Source: Tridacna crocea
Taxonomy: Eukaryota; Mollusca; Bivalvia; Cardiida; Cardiidae
DNA length: 64,000 nt
NCBI GenBank assembly: GCA_943736015.1
Contig: OX031065.1
Span: 37,772,427 to 37,836,426, forward strand
Reading direction: 5' to 3'
Shown here piece by piece: positions 45,301-49,086 of this stretch. Position numbers and translations under genes: made by a program. Positions within the stretch are counted from its first letter, which is position 1. Every line of letters begins with the position of its first letter. Below the pieces are notes generated by a model, which saw only the letters and a list, made by a program, of their open reading frames with translations, did no database searches and was not told where the DNA came from.

Positions 45301-48100
45301 TTCACAAATATTAATGTCTCTGCAGTTGGTATCTTTGAAAACATTCAATGAAAGGGAAAATATCTTGTGAAAAGAACTTAACTGTTTTCTTTTTCAAATG
45401 AATTTCATGGAACTTTAAGGTATTTTCCTTGAATTCAAAACTTTCTCCATAGAGCTTTTGTATGTGTGCCTGTATTTAGAGTAAGATTAGCCTTGGTAGT
45501 GATATAGCTGTAATTAGAGTGCTGTTTAATTCTGTGGATATTTGTAATGAAAAGGAAAAAAATCATGTTAAAAGATGAAAAAATTGTAACGACTGTGCTT
45601 TTCAGAACAAGGTTGCATCCTGTTTGTGTATCGACCAGCAGACTTGTAAGTGATTATAATTGTTTGTTTTGCCTATTTTTGCTAATTGAAATCTTAAGAC
45701 AATACATGTGTACATGTATGTTCAGTTCTTTCATAACCTCCCGCCCGGGTGGCTCAGTGGTGAGCGTGTCGGACTCATGACCTGGTGGTTGTGAGTTCGA
45801 TACCCGGTTGAGGCGAACTCTCTTTCCGGCATATTTTCGCCTCTCACCTCTGCTGAAGCATGTGAGAAAAGTAGTCGGTGGCTTTGGAAAGAAAGTAGTG
45901 TTAGTACCGGTATGAGAGAGCCAGGAAACACATGTGCGTCATCGACCGCCATGATATGACCTTAGCTGTTAAAGTGGCGTTAAACCCCAACACAACCAAC
46001 CAACCAATCTTTCATAACCTGAGAATATTTATTGAATAAAACAAAAGTGACATATAGAGAAAAACTAGACATTGCAATTTTGTCTTGTTTTGGCTAGCAT
46101 AGATGGTACAGATATTCCATAGTTTGAGTGTGATCTAGGATATCAGGCTCTTAAAAGTGTGGAATGGTGTCCACTGTGGTGTATATAGGGCAAAGATACA
46201 GTATCAAGCTGTAGTCTCATCTTGATCTATAGTTACTGACTGCAAGATCTGCCAATGTCACCTAAAGGATTTAGCCAATGCATCTCTCCATTTGTTTGCA
46301 AATAATTTTTTTCTAACCATATAGAAAGAGAATTCCTCTTATGTTATTTGATGTTAGGGCATTTGAACAAGCATTTAAATGATTGAACCGTCATCCTGTA
46401 TTACTATCGCATGTGTTAAAATTGTTTTTTTATGATTTTTTTTTTTAGCAAAGTGTATATCTCTTAAACAATTGCAAAAGCTGCAGTAGATTATTCATGT
46501 TTTCAACATTTTAAGCTCTCTTAGTACCTTTGGTAGGATGCCATCTTTTGTCAGCAAAACTTGGAATTTCAGTAAAGATTTTCTTTATAACTTGCAGAGA
46601 AGAGTGTCATAAACACTTTTCCATGATAATTTCAAAAGCCGCCAGTTTGAGGATGGTTAACCCTTTATCACACAGTGATGACTTTTGAATATCCTGTCAT
46701 AGAAGCCTTTTGAAAACATTATTGAAAAAGGAGAAAATGCTGTTAACCAGCATTTTCTCCGTTTCCCACTTTGTTTTCTACCCTTCCCAAATCAAAGTTT
46801 GACTTTTTAGTCACATTTATTTTGTCGTCTACAAGTGCTTTCAATTTTGACCACTCTAAAATTTTAATGAATGGTAAAGATTTAAAACAGGGAATGATTG
46901 TTGGAGGATTTATCTTCTGAAATAAATTACAAATGTGTTGATTTAGAAATAAGAGTCAACCCAAATTATGATAAAGACTCTGCTATCATTTATTTTCATA
47001 GATACTTGAAAAATGGACAACTTTAATTTTGTGTTTTTCAGTAATGCTATTCCAAGGTGTAACCTGACATTTGTTGGTGCCAGGGGAGAGAATTACATCA
47101 TTGATTACAAAGGGGGCAAAACCATTGAGAGGAAAAACACCTTTAGACTGTTTGGAATCGAGATGGAGGATTATCGTATGTCTACAAAGATTTTTTTCTT
47201 TGACAACTTTTGACATCATATTTTTTACAAGCCTGTACGTGATCGGAAATTTTTAAGAAAAACTTTTGAAGTTTGTTGTTAGAGTACAAACCTCATTGTG
47301 TGCATTGTAATTTTTTGTCTATCGATTTATTTTGGATTAATCTTGGATTGAAATGAAAAATGATTTCCTATTTATCACTTTCGGGTTTACTTACAGACTC
47401 CACAGCATAATGAAAAACTTTCTGTAAGTATGTTTTAATGGACATACACAGATGTGGATCTGACAGTAGAAAACTGCTCGATGTCACTGGTTAAATCTTA
47501 ACTACGAGACAAAAATTTTATGCACGATCATTATGAATGTAGTGACATATGACAATAGTTACTGCTGTTCAAATGATTGGATTTGTCCTTTTGGAAACCA
47601 TGGAAAACACTGAAGAAAATGGAGAGAATACTTTTCACACACATTTTTTTCCACTTCCCCTTTGTTTCCAAAAGCCAATTTCTGCAGGATGGTTATAACA
47701 AGGATCTGCTTGGAAAAGTCTTAACTCTTTACCAAACGATAAAATTTTAGACTGATCCAAATTGAAAGCACTTGCAAAGGAGAAATGTAACGTGACTGAA
47801 AAATTAAAATTTGTTTTTGGAAGGGTAGAAAACATTGTGGGAAAAGGAGAAAATGCTTTACCAGCATTTTCTCCTTTTCACACAAGGTTTTCTAAAGGCT
47901 TCTTTCTCGGGGTCGTTAAAAGTCGGGATTGTGTGGTAAGCCAATTTTGGCAGGAATGCCTTGCAAAATATTCAACCTCAATAAATTTAAGGCACTTTAT
48001 CTATTTTACAGGCCGAAAAATACAGGAAGAGAAGCTTGCAAAAGTACTGGAGATGGAAAGACAAAAGGCTGCTGGAGCGGTGGCAATGGATACAAACTGA
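9152..48100 (+). CDS. NSUN2-like RNA cytosine-5 methyltransferase homologue lacking catalytic residues (whole gene, 21 exons)
   Basis: Homologous along its length to NSUN2, which methylates C5 of cytosine in tRNA and mRNA. The 21 exons listed separately join in phase with no stop, giving 760 residues after the first recognised codon; human NSUN2 has 767. Matches include LVPEEEWRLFM, EAWSMLPPLLLKIQPHHK, YDRVLCDV, DGTMRK and SLNPIENEAV. The chemistry is altered. Motif I is DLCASPGFMAGQ at 191-202, where the family has CAAPGSKTTQ. The acidic residues of motifs II and III are Asn222 and Asn246. Motif IV keeps Cys273 but has Lys for Pro. Thr323 sits where the nucleophilic Cys321 of human NSUN2 would be. 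A 5' exon is probably missing from the model. Introns are packed with MITEs. I infer a pseudo-enzyme under constraint. Confidence 0.9.
9383..9618 (-). repeat. TTAA MITE, subfamily A
   Basis: Near-intact, core GGTTACC; right end diverged (GATTTAGAGTTTAA). Confidence 0.85.
9631..9863 (+). repeat. TTAA MITE, subfamily A
   Basis: Left arm carries the B-like CCCTGGTTTTTATG next to A-type GACCCTGAGAAAG. Core GGTAACC is intact; both TTAA ends are mutated. Confidence 0.8.
9883..10078 (-). repeat. TTAA MITE, subfamily A, internally shortened
   Basis: TTAA at both ends. The left arm has lost the GCATTTGCAGACG block; the palindrome is intact. Confidence 0.85.
10079..10928. other. Intronic, no gene recognised
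   Basis: Contains a small inverted pair at about 10296-10365 (CAGGTGGCAGAGG and CCCCTGCCACCTG), otherwise nothing recognisable. Confidence 0.5.
10929..11155 (+). repeat. TTAA MITE, subfamily B
   Basis: Core ATTGCTCGTAACGAGCAAT. Arms CCCTGGTTTTTACTTGTCTG and TTCTGCCATTTTCTCC. TTAA at both ends. Confidence 0.9.
11255..11589 (-). repeat. Compound A-type MITE (partial plus full core)
   Basis: A left copy whose core has collapsed to GGGAAAAGCATTTTC near 11380 is followed by a second right half with an intact GGTTACC core. It ends GGTAAAGGGTTAA. Confidence 0.8.
11613..11864 (+). repeat. 28-bp minisatellite, nine copies
   Basis: Unit GTATCAAAAAGTATCAACCC plus ATGCCAGA, nine times with a few substitutions. 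The period is not a multiple of three, so the frames it opens are not coding. It is intronic. Confidence 0.95.
11981..12117 (+). CDS. NSUN2-like exon 2
   Basis: Acceptor TATCACAG, donor CAAG|GTAAAA, phase 0 to 2. It begins GISLVPEEEWRLFMKEN, aligning with LKIVPEGEWGQFM of NSUN2. An alternative donor at 12108 would create a stop in the next exon, so this one was chosen. Confidence 0.88.
12134..12302 (+). repeat. TTAA MITE, subfamily C, core deleted
   Basis: C-type arms (CTTTACTCCATAGATACTC, GCTGTTATTTAGGGTC). The palindrome is reduced to GTGGCAAAATCACAATG. Confidence 0.8.
12321..12541 (-). repeat. TTAA MITE, subfamily A
   Basis: Diverged left arm; core has one mismatch (GATGGTTACCAGC); right TTAA is shared with the following fragment. 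Confidence 0.8.
12538..12645 (+). repeat. A-type MITE fragment
   Basis: Left arm and a degraded core (GGAATTGCTGGTAACCAGCG). The right half is missing. Confidence 0.6.
12780..13003 (+). repeat. TTAA MITE, subfamily A
   Basis: GGTAACC core; right terminus decayed to GGTTATGAGCC. Confidence 0.85.
13045..13202. repeat. Foldback MITE, unrelated family 1
   Basis: Arms of about 45 bases: TTTATTTCATCAGCTTGTGG at the left returns as its complement ending GCTGATGAAATAAA at the right, around a loop containing AGTGCCATAAGGCAC. Confidence 0.85.
13580..13681 (+). CDS. NSUN2-like exon 3
   Basis: Acceptor TGTTTCAG, donor CATG|GTAAGC, phase 2 to 2. It reads QTDVIIDYMRKKFGETINK and ends SALPW, corresponding to the QPLSWYPEE region of NSUN2. 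Confidence 0.88.
13854..14023. repeat. Foldback MITE, unrelated family 2
   Basis: Inverted arms: AATAGAGGATAATCA and GGTTATTTTTGATATG on the left, CATATAAAAAAATAACC and TGATTATTCTATT on the right, with the GATATTTTTC and GGATGCGT blocks also paired. Confidence 0.8.
14423..14645 (-). repeat. TTAA MITE, subfamily A
   Basis: TTAA at both ends; one extra T in the right arm of the palindrome. Confidence 0.88.
14712..14936 (+). repeat. Old A-type MITE
   Basis: The palindrome is badly eroded (GAATATGGTTGTCACTATTA) and the right end is GAGTTGAAC, but both arms remain recognisable. Confidence 0.65.
14946..15440. other. Intronic, nothing recognised
   Basis: AT-rich, no repeat or gene recognised. Confidence 0.5.
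15448..15677 (-). repeat. TTAA MITE, subfamily A, next to a splice acceptor
   Basis: Full length with GGTTACC core. The right TTAA ends 25 bases before exon 4, so the exon's branch-point region lies in or beside the element. Confidence 0.9.
15703..15808 (+). CDS. NSUN2-like exon 4
   Basis: Acceptor T9CAG, donor AGAG|GTAACC, phase 2 to 0. It reads YPNDYGWTMNIDHGDM then LGLKDFYFFL, aligning with WYPEELAWHTNLSR and LEKFHQFL of NSUN2. Confidence 0.9.
15905..15985 (-). repeat. A-type MITE remnant
   Basis: Only GCATTAGTTCCTTTTCCC and CAGTGTTTTCAGAAGG of the right half are recognisable. Confidence 0.4.
16035..16207 (+). repeat. A-type MITE, right end replaced by a B-type copy
   Basis: Left TTAA and core present (GATAACCAGC). 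It stops where the B-type element at 16208 starts. Confidence 0.8.
16208..16435 (+). repeat. TTAA MITE, subfamily B
   Basis: Core ATTGCTCGTAATGAGCAAT. TTAA at both ends. Confidence 0.9.
16451..16679 (-). repeat. TTAA MITE, subfamily A
   Basis: Full length with perfect core; only 15 bases from the preceding B copy. Confidence 0.92.
17020..17245 (+). repeat. TTAA MITE, subfamily A
   Basis: Left TTAA mutated (ACAATTACC). Core GGTAACC, with C to T in the right arm (ATCATTTTC). Confidence 0.85.
17258..17486 (-). repeat. TTAA MITE, subfamily A, flipped centre
   Basis: Minus-orientation arms but the centre reads GGTAACC, opposite to other minus copies. Confidence 0.9.
17546..17687 (+). CDS. NSUN2-like exon 5, SAM-binding motif I
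   Basis: Acceptor GTTCAG, donor ACCG|GTAAGC, phase 0 to 1. LEAWSMLPPLLLKIQPHHK aligns clearly with NSUN2. It then reads VLDLCASPGFMAGQISQIM; the family loop is D-C-A-A-P-G-S-K-T, so the Ser-Lys-Thr that contacts SAM has become Phe-Met-Ala. Confidence 0.92.
17793..17836 (+). repeat. Poly(C)-poly(A)-(CA)n tract
   Basis: About 17 C, then A, then CA repeats. Confidence 0.95.
18028..18232 (-). repeat. TTAA MITE, subfamily A, deleted right of centre
   Basis: TTAA both ends. About 25 bases after the palindrome are missing (CTCCTTTCTTTCTCAGGG). Confidence 0.85.
18388..18515 (+). CDS. NSUN2-like exon 6, motifs II and III
   Basis: Acceptor TTTAAAG, donor AACA|GTAGGT, phase 1 to 0. VLVLNNLWKFNDKMEYKW aligns with VIANDVDNKRCYLLVH and AIFINNNAKSFPDL with IMVVNHDASSIPRL. 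Both aspartates expected at the cofactor pocket are Asn. It is flanked by MITEs of opposite orientation. Confidence 0.88.
18730..18800 (-). repeat. A-type MITE remnant
   Basis: Core-only fragment (GAAAATACTGGTTACCAGC), directly followed by a full copy. Confidence 0.55.
18801..19028 (+). repeat. TTAA MITE, subfamily A, flipped centre
   Basis: Plus arms but centre GGTTACC. Left TTAA decayed to TATCCC. Confidence 0.9.
19250..19345 (+). repeat. Old A-type MITE fragment
   Basis: Eroded left arm and core (GAAAATACTGGTATCGAGC). Confidence 0.5.
19391..20819 (+). mobile_element. HINE-like element, family B, copy 2
   Basis: Starts TATACGCCCAAAGGG, ends CCCCTTCGGGCGTATA then hairpin GCTTTGAGAAGC and TCTTG. 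GTCC microsatellite at 19435-19452. About seven tandem ~155-base units. A longer sister of the copy at 6428. Confidence 0.75.
21134..21349 (-). repeat. Old A-type MITE
   Basis: Arms recognisable; palindrome largely lost. Confidence 0.5.
21575..21621 (+). CDS. NSUN2-like exon 7, motif IV
   Basis: A 47-base exon, acceptor CTCAACAG, donor GCAG|GTAAGC, phase 0 to 2. It reads KEVLKYDRVLCDVKC. The family has DVPC; the Cys is kept, Pro is Lys. Confidence 0.92.
21753..21979 (+). repeat. TTAA MITE, subfamily A
   Basis: TTAA both ends; core GGTAACCAGCG. Confidence 0.88.
21980..22151 (+). repeat. Old A-type MITE, tandem to the previous copy
   Basis: Core eroded (AAAATGATCGTATCAGCATT). It shares the TTAA at 21976. 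Confidence 0.55.
22152..22375 (-). repeat. TTAA MITE, subfamily A
   Basis: Core with changes (CCAGTTATCAGTATTTTC), right TTAA intact. Confidence 0.8.
22480..22580 (+). repeat. A-type MITE remnant
   Basis: GACCAGCATTTGGTCC and CTACCCTTTCAAG only. Confidence 0.4.
22608..22836 (+). repeat. TTAA MITE, subfamily A
   Basis: TTAA both ends; core decayed to GGCAATTAGC. Confidence 0.88.
22896..23230 (-). repeat. Composite: half MITE nested in an older MITE
   Basis: A plus-orientation A copy (from about 22930) breaks off just after its palindrome centre (GGTAACCAGC at about 23013-23022). The surrounding minus copy resumes at 23100 with GGTTGCAAGC. Confidence 0.65.
23280..23602 (+). repeat. tRNA-derived SINE, old
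   Basis: A-box-like TAGCTCAGTTTG, weak B box (TTTTGAGTACCCACC), conserved core AGTCATTGCAACAGAATTCA and tail ending CACTCAATCAATAA. It ends about eight bases before exon 8. Confidence 0.7.
23611..23685 (+). CDS. NSUN2-like exon 8
   Basis: Acceptor TTTTTAG, donor ATGG|GTAGGC, phase 2 to 2. SDGTMRKHPGLQDHWNS continues motif IV (family SGDGTMRKN). The upstream SINE tail supplies much of its branch-point region. Confidence 0.92.
23960..24183 (+). repeat. Old A-type MITE
   Basis: Left arm and part of core (ACATTGTGGGCAATGGAG); the right arm is weak. Another eroded minus copy lies just before it (23770-23960). Confidence 0.5.
24338..24561 (-). repeat. TTAA MITE, subfamily C
   Basis: Perfect core ATTGCTCGTCACGAGCAAT inside TTGTGGCAAAAGGTGAA. 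It ends 43 bases before exon 9. Confidence 0.92.
24605..24735 (+). CDS. NSUN2-like exon 9, motif VI without the catalytic Cys
   Basis: Acceptor CTTTACAG, donor AGTG|GTCAGT, phase 2 to 1. It reads GMVLYCTTSLNPIENEAVV. NSUN2 has MVYSTCSLNPIEDEAV; the nucleophilic Cys position is ACA (Thr323 of the model) and a Cys appears two residues earlier (Cys321 of the model). Confidence 0.95.
24846..25275. repeat. Foldback MITE, unrelated family 3
   Basis: Arms of about 45 bases: GCATCTTCGCGAGCCAAGG near the left end and CCTTGGCTTGCGAAGATG near the right end, with GGATCTTACC / GGTGGGGTAAC also paired. Confidence 0.65.
25498..25726 (+). repeat. TTAA MITE, subfamily A, flipped centre
   Basis: Centre GGTTACC on plus arms; TTAA both ends. 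Confidence 0.9.
25723..25958 (-). repeat. Old A-type MITE sharing TTAA with the previous copy
   Basis: Core decayed (GTTGGTTATCAGCATTTTG); right end GGGAAAAAAGTTAA. Confidence 0.7.
26074..26303 (-). repeat. TTAA MITE, subfamily A
   Basis: Core TAGTTACCAGC; TTAA both ends, the right one shared with the next copy. Confidence 0.9.
26300..26525 (-). repeat. Old TTAA MITE, A/B intermediate
   Basis: Core GAAATTGCTGGTGACTAGCAT mixes the ATTG of B with the CTGGT of A. Confidence 0.75.
26681..26909 (-). repeat. TTAA MITE, subfamily A
   Basis: Full length with perfect core. Confidence 0.92.
26937..28609 (+). mobile_element. HINE-like element, family A, full length
   Basis: Starts TAGCTCCACTGGCCGAAGG, with (GTCC)n at 26995-27016. 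Five ~160-base units containing GGGCTACCAAATTTGGCATG lie at about 27200-28020. It ends GCCAGTGGAGCGATACAG, hairpin GGGCCATCATGGCCC, TCTTG. The GCCAGTGGAGC near the end complements the start. A MITE end (GGTAAAGGGTTAA) lies just inside the 3' end. Confidence 0.75.
28681..28754 (+). CDS. NSUN2-like exon 10
   Basis: Acceptor TTTGTAG, donor GAAG|GTACCT, phase 1 to 0. GTVDLVDIRRLMTD then PGMNTWK aligns with ALELADVSNELPG and PGITQWK. Confidence 0.9.
28971..29188 (+). repeat. TTAA MITE, subfamily A, core half lost
   Basis: Core shortened to GGAAAATGCTGGTTTTTCTC; TTAA both ends. Confidence 0.8.
29189..30245. other. Intronic, nothing recognised
   Basis: About 1 kb of AT-rich intron with no identifiable element. 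Confidence 0.5.
30246..30473 (-). repeat. TTAA MITE, subfamily A
   Basis: Perfect core; left TTAA mutated (TTTGAC). Confidence 0.9.
30703..30830 (+). CDS. NSUN2-like exon 11
   Basis: Acceptor TCTGTAG, donor GATG|GTATGT, phase 0 to 2. VMSQEGFFYLNYAE then FPPKPKEALAFRMER aligns with VMTKDGQWFTDW and MFPPKDPEKLQAMHLER. Confidence 0.92.
30976..31203 (-). repeat. TTAA MITE, subfamily B
   Basis: Core ATTGCTCGTTAAGAGCAAT (one mismatch); TTAA both ends. Confidence 0.92.
31300..31570 (+). repeat. SINE, core and tail
   Basis: Shares GATGGTATTCATTGCAACAG, CACTGCTGACCATTGTTTT and GTTAAACACCATAAATCAGG with the other core SINEs; the tRNA head is weak. Confidence 0.65.
31639..31671 (+). repeat. Poly(T)-GGCTG-poly(A) inverted tract
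   Basis: A T run followed after five bases by an A run, forming an A/T hairpin. Confidence 0.9.
31992..32209 (+). repeat. Old A-type MITE
   Basis: Core broken (GCTGGTACCAACATTTTCCC); arms recognisable. Confidence 0.65.
32262..32458. repeat. Foldback MITE, unrelated family 4
   Basis: Nearly its whole length folds: GTATTCACCAACCATTCTTA at left, complement ending GGTTGGTGAATACAGACC at right, and TTCTGATTGGCTAAAC / GTTTAGCCAATCAGAA at the centre. It ends 33 bases before exon 12. Confidence 0.9.
32492..32577 (+). CDS. NSUN2-like exon 12
   Basis: Acceptor TATTACAG, donor AAAG|GTATAA, phase 2 to 1. ARVLPHDNSTSGFFCALL aligns with LRILPHHQNTGGFFVAVL. Confidence 0.93.
32716..32945 (+). repeat. TTAA MITE, subfamily A
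   Basis: Full length with perfect core. Confidence 0.92.
33171..33397 (-). repeat. TTAA MITE, subfamily A
   Basis: Core shortened at the centre (GATGGTGCCAGC); right TTAA lost. Confidence 0.88.
33690..33845 (+). repeat. Old A-type MITE, right half
   Basis: AATGCTTTCTATCCTTTC and the TGGACAAATCTAGATTG block remain. Confidence 0.45.
33890..34091 (+). CDS. NSUN2-like exon 13, charged linker
   Basis: Acceptor TGAACAG, donor CAAG|GTATAC, phase 1 to 2. A Lys/Glu/Ala-rich linker (KQQEKAKAAPKPKEEEKKK) is followed by YGYALQLMPQVVLLEAEWT, with no clear counterpart in human NSUN2. Confidence 0.85.
34173..34401 (-). repeat. TTAA MITE, subfamily A
   Basis: Full length; one extra G before the core. Confidence 0.92.
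34594..34822 (-). repeat. TTAA MITE, subfamily A
   Basis: TTAA both ends; core with one extra T. Confidence 0.9.
35150..35300 (-). repeat. tRNA-SINE head fragment
   Basis: The minus strand carries a B box CTGAGTTCGATACCCGGG and an upstream tRNA-like stretch. Confidence 0.55.
35414..35634 (-). repeat. TTAA MITE, subfamily A
   Basis: TTAA both ends; palindrome lacks one base at the centre (GGTTACAGC). Confidence 0.9.
35660..35955 (+). repeat. 99-bp tandem repeat, about three copies
   Basis: Unit contains CTTTATGCTGAATATATAAG and AATAGATCTCCAACTATT. It starts recur at 35672, 35771 and about 35870. The period is a multiple of three and the minus strand is open through it. Confidence 0.9.
35996..36065. 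repeat. Short perfect hairpin
   Basis: AAGATCAGACTGCAC and GTGCAGTCTGATCTT around a six-base loop, extended by GGACAGTGT / ACACTGTCC. Confidence 0.85.
36479..36683 (+). repeat. Old A-type MITE
   Basis: Core lost (GAGAAAAGGTGGCAAGCAG); first of a chain of three elements. Confidence 0.6.
36679..36909 (+). repeat. TTAA MITE, subfamily A
   Basis: Core GGTAACC; right TTAA is also the left TTAA of the next copy. Confidence 0.9.
36906..37134 (+). repeat. TTAA MITE, subfamily C
   Basis: Core AATTGCTTGTGACAAGCAATT, a fully paired variant of the C core. Confidence 0.92.
37211..37306 (+). CDS. NSUN2-like exon 14
   Basis: Acceptor TATTGCAG, donor TCAA|GTAAGT, phase 2 to 2. FGFFSPDDDEWFKIK aligns with FGFKEDPFVFIPEDDPLF. 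Confidence 0.88.
37480..37600 (+). repeat. A-type MITE, right half
   Basis: TGTAAATGCTTTCAATTTGG and GGCAAAGGGTTAA remain. Confidence 0.65.
37801..37952. repeat. Foldback MITE, unrelated family 5
   Basis: TGTACACAAGCTTTCGGCAG at left returns as CTGCCGAAAGCTCGTGTACA at right; TTCTAGTGTGATCCT and AATGCCTGCA are also paired. Confidence 0.92.
38069..38301 (-). repeat. Old A-type MITE
   Basis: Core AATGCTGTTACCGGTATT; arms diverged. Confidence 0.7.
38667..38799 (+). CDS. NSUN2-like exon 15
   Basis: Acceptor TGTTCAG, donor AAAT|GTAAGT, phase 2 to 0. FFKISDNFDANTLIRRNDG then LFVRKLIKNN aligns with [20 protein letters not shown] and ELRNVLLNN. Confidence 0.92.
38920..39111 (-). repeat. A-type MITE, left end missing
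   Basis: Starts inside the left arm (TTTGCAGACGACAAAATAAA); right TTAA intact. Confidence 0.85.
39470..39620 (-). repeat. A-type MITE interrupted by a SINE
   Basis: Core AATGCTGTTTAACAGCATT is a new perfectly paired variant. The right end resumes after the SINE as GTAAGGGGTTAA near 39945-39955. Confidence 0.75.
39617..39905 (+). repeat. tRNA-SINE, core type
   Basis: B box CTGGTTTGATCCCAGC, core GATTGGTGATAAAAATTG and AGGATTCATTCTGCTACC, tail GCATTTAACCCCACACAACC. Inserted in the MITE beside it. Confidence 0.75.
39974..40066 (+). CDS. NSUN2-like exon 16
   Basis: Acceptor CCTTATAG, donor GGAG|GTCAGA, phase 0 to 0. ISPNAGVQILHLCTDLW aligns with VINTGIKVWCRN; Cys-rich end CDTTCPYMFTEE. Confidence 0.88.
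40204..40245 (+). CDS. NSUN2-like exon 17 (42 bases)
   Basis: Acceptor TTACACAG, donor AATG|GTAATT, phase 0 to 0, reading IMKNAIRDCEAHKM. It could be skipped without a frame change. Confidence 0.75.
40415..40553 (+). CDS. NSUN2-like exon 18
   Basis: Acceptor TACATCAG, donor ACAG|GTTAGA, phase 0 to 1. GFAAMFPYIGKQVVNVTGDD aligns with [20 protein letters not shown]. Confidence 0.92.
40564..40789 (-). repeat. TTAA MITE, subfamily A
   Basis: Starts 11 bases after exon 18. Centre GGTTCCCAGC; TTAA ends decayed. Confidence 0.88.
40850..40973 (+). repeat. A-type MITE truncated at palindrome centre
   Basis: Left arm and left half of the core, stopping at CTGGTAACT. Confidence 0.7.
41168..42901 (+). 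mobile_element. HINE-like element, family C
   Basis: Starts TTATTATGCCCCCC, with a GTCGGTCC microsatellite at 41215-41270. About ten ~155-base units contain GGAGAAGTGCAGTGCACAAG. It ends AGGGGGGCATA, hairpin ATGTTTTACAAACAT, CTCTTG. GGGGGGCATA complements the start. Confidence 0.8.
43716..43910 (-). pseudogene. pogo-like DDE transposase fragment
   Basis: The end of this 64-residue frame, VINWDHLGLNLVPVSEWT, resembles the NWDQTGxNxVP-WTM block at the first catalytic Asp of pogo-type transposases. The frame stops soon after, so it is a relic. Confidence 0.55.
43926..43943 (+). repeat. Poly(C) run
   Basis: Eighteen C followed by A-rich sequence, inside the pogo-like element. Confidence 0.95.
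44115..44343 (-). repeat. TTAA MITE, subfamily A
   Basis: Full length; right arm of core CATTTCCTCC. Lies 13 bases from the pogo-like element. Confidence 0.92.
44826..44957 (+). repeat. A-type MITE, right half
   Basis: Begins at CACAATGTTTTCTACCC, immediately after where the palindrome would be. Confidence 0.65.
45048..45275 (+). repeat. TTAA MITE, B-type arms with A-type core
   Basis: Left arm CCCAAACAGTCCGTGG and right terminus GGGAAAGGGTTAA are B-like, yet the core is AATGCTGGTAACCAGCATT. Confidence 0.9.
45606..45645 (+). CDS. NSUN2-like exon 19 (40 bases)
   Basis: Acceptor TTTTCAG, donor CTT|GTAAGT, phase 1 to 2. EQGCILFVYRPAD aligns with KGSIVLKYEPD. Confidence 0.9.
45740..46007 (+). 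repeat. Young tRNA-SINE with perfect target duplication
   Basis: A box TGGCTCAGTGG, B box GTGAGTTCGATACCCGG, tail CAACCAACCAACCAA. It is flanked by identical 13-base repeats TCTTTCATAACCT at 45727-45739 and 46008-46020. Confidence 0.93.
46021..46656. other. Intronic, nothing recognised
   Basis: No repeat or gene recognised. Confidence 0.5.
46657..46885 (+). repeat. TTAA MITE, subfamily A
   Basis: Core CTGTTAACCAGC; TTAA both ends. Confidence 0.88.
47042..47175 (+). CDS. NSUN2-like exon 20
   Basis: Acceptor TTTTTCAG, donor TATC|GTATGT, phase 2 to 1. NLTFVGARGENYIIDY then RLFGIEMEDY aligns with PIVLCGWRGKASIRTF and RMMGLEVLGE. Confidence 0.92.
47721..47940 (-). repeat. TTAA MITE, subfamily A, right end clipped
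   Basis: Ends GTGTGGTAAG without TTAA, about 70 bases before the last exon. Confidence 0.85.
48012..48100 (+). CDS. NSUN2-like exon 21, C-terminus and stop
   Basis: Acceptor TTTTACAG. It reads KIQEEKLAKVLEMERQKAAG and ends VAMDTN at TGA 48098-48100. Charged helical tail, as at the NSUN2 C-terminus. Confidence 0.88.
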
Positions 48101-48656
48101 GTTTATTGTTTACGATTGCACATGGATTAAATGCAAGACTTACAGAAATGTTTACCATGAAAGTATTGTTGTACATGTATTGAAACTGGTAACATTGCAC
48201 ATGGATTCAACCCGAGACTGATGGAAGGTTACTCAGTGAAATGTTAATTATGATCAAGAAAGGAAGAATTTTAATTTTTATCTTGTTAGATTTTGTAATC
48301 ATGGTGTTGAAAAGTGCAAACTTTAGCTGGAGTCTGTCCATGACAAACTATAGATGCTAAGGTAAAATGAAAAAAAAAAAAGATTAGAGCTTGTCTCCAA
48401 TAATAATTCAAAATGTTTGTTTGAATATCTAGATTAGCCATCTGATTGGCCGACATTTAATTTCAGCCAATGAGGAGGCTATTTAGAATTTAGAAATAGA
48501 GCCTAAAATATTTTGTAAATACAGCTCTGGCTGCAAAGAACAGACCTTCATATGTAAGTTCATTCTGGTGAAATAATATGAGGAAATAGCAGTAACTTGA
48601 GTGAGCATGGTATAAATGGACTTCTACCTATATAGGCCATTAACTTTTTTCATCAA

Positions 48657-48662
48657 AATAAA
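48657..48662 (+). terminator. Candidate polyadenylation signal of the NSUN2-like gene
   Basis: AATAAA 557 bases after the stop codon. Confidence 0.5.
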
Positions 48663-48665
48663 GTT

Positions 48666-48858
48666 TTAATCCTTTAATCATTTGATACTCGAAATGGACT
48701 TCCTTATTCTGGATTCAGCCATATGGAGGGGTATTGTGCAAGAATATTTTACATAAAAGAAGTGTAAGACCAAGACCAGATAGAACATTATAATGTTGAC
48801 TGTTCACAAAAGCAACTATGGCTGCTTCAGTGCTTTGAGATTGAAAGAAAGTATGCTC
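48666..48858 (+). repeat. Direct duplication, left copy
   Basis: TTAATCCTTTAATCATTTGA through GTGCTTTGAGATTGAAAG, repeated at 49083-49276 on the other side of a MITE. Confidence 0.9.
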
Positions 48859-49086
48859 TTAACTCATTACCAAACGACAAAATTTTGGGTTCGTCCAAAT
48901 CAAAGGCATTTGCAGATGACAAAAAAAAAGTGACTGAAAATTTGAAATTTGTTTTATGAAGGGTAGAAAACATTATGGGAAAAGGAGAAAATGCTGGTTA
49001 CCAGCATTTTCTCCTTTTCCCACAATGTTTTCTAAAGGCTTCTGTCTCAGAGGTGTCAAAAAAGGGATTGTATGGTAATGGGTTAA
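48859..49086 (-). repeat. TTAA MITE, subfamily A, at a duplication junction
   Basis: Full length, perfect core. Its right TTAA is the first four bases of the right duplicate. Confidence 0.92.

Noticed and set aside
45740-45810. tRNA gene
   Set aside because: A and B boxes are present, but the sequence does not fold as a complete tRNA and continues into a SINE body and tail.
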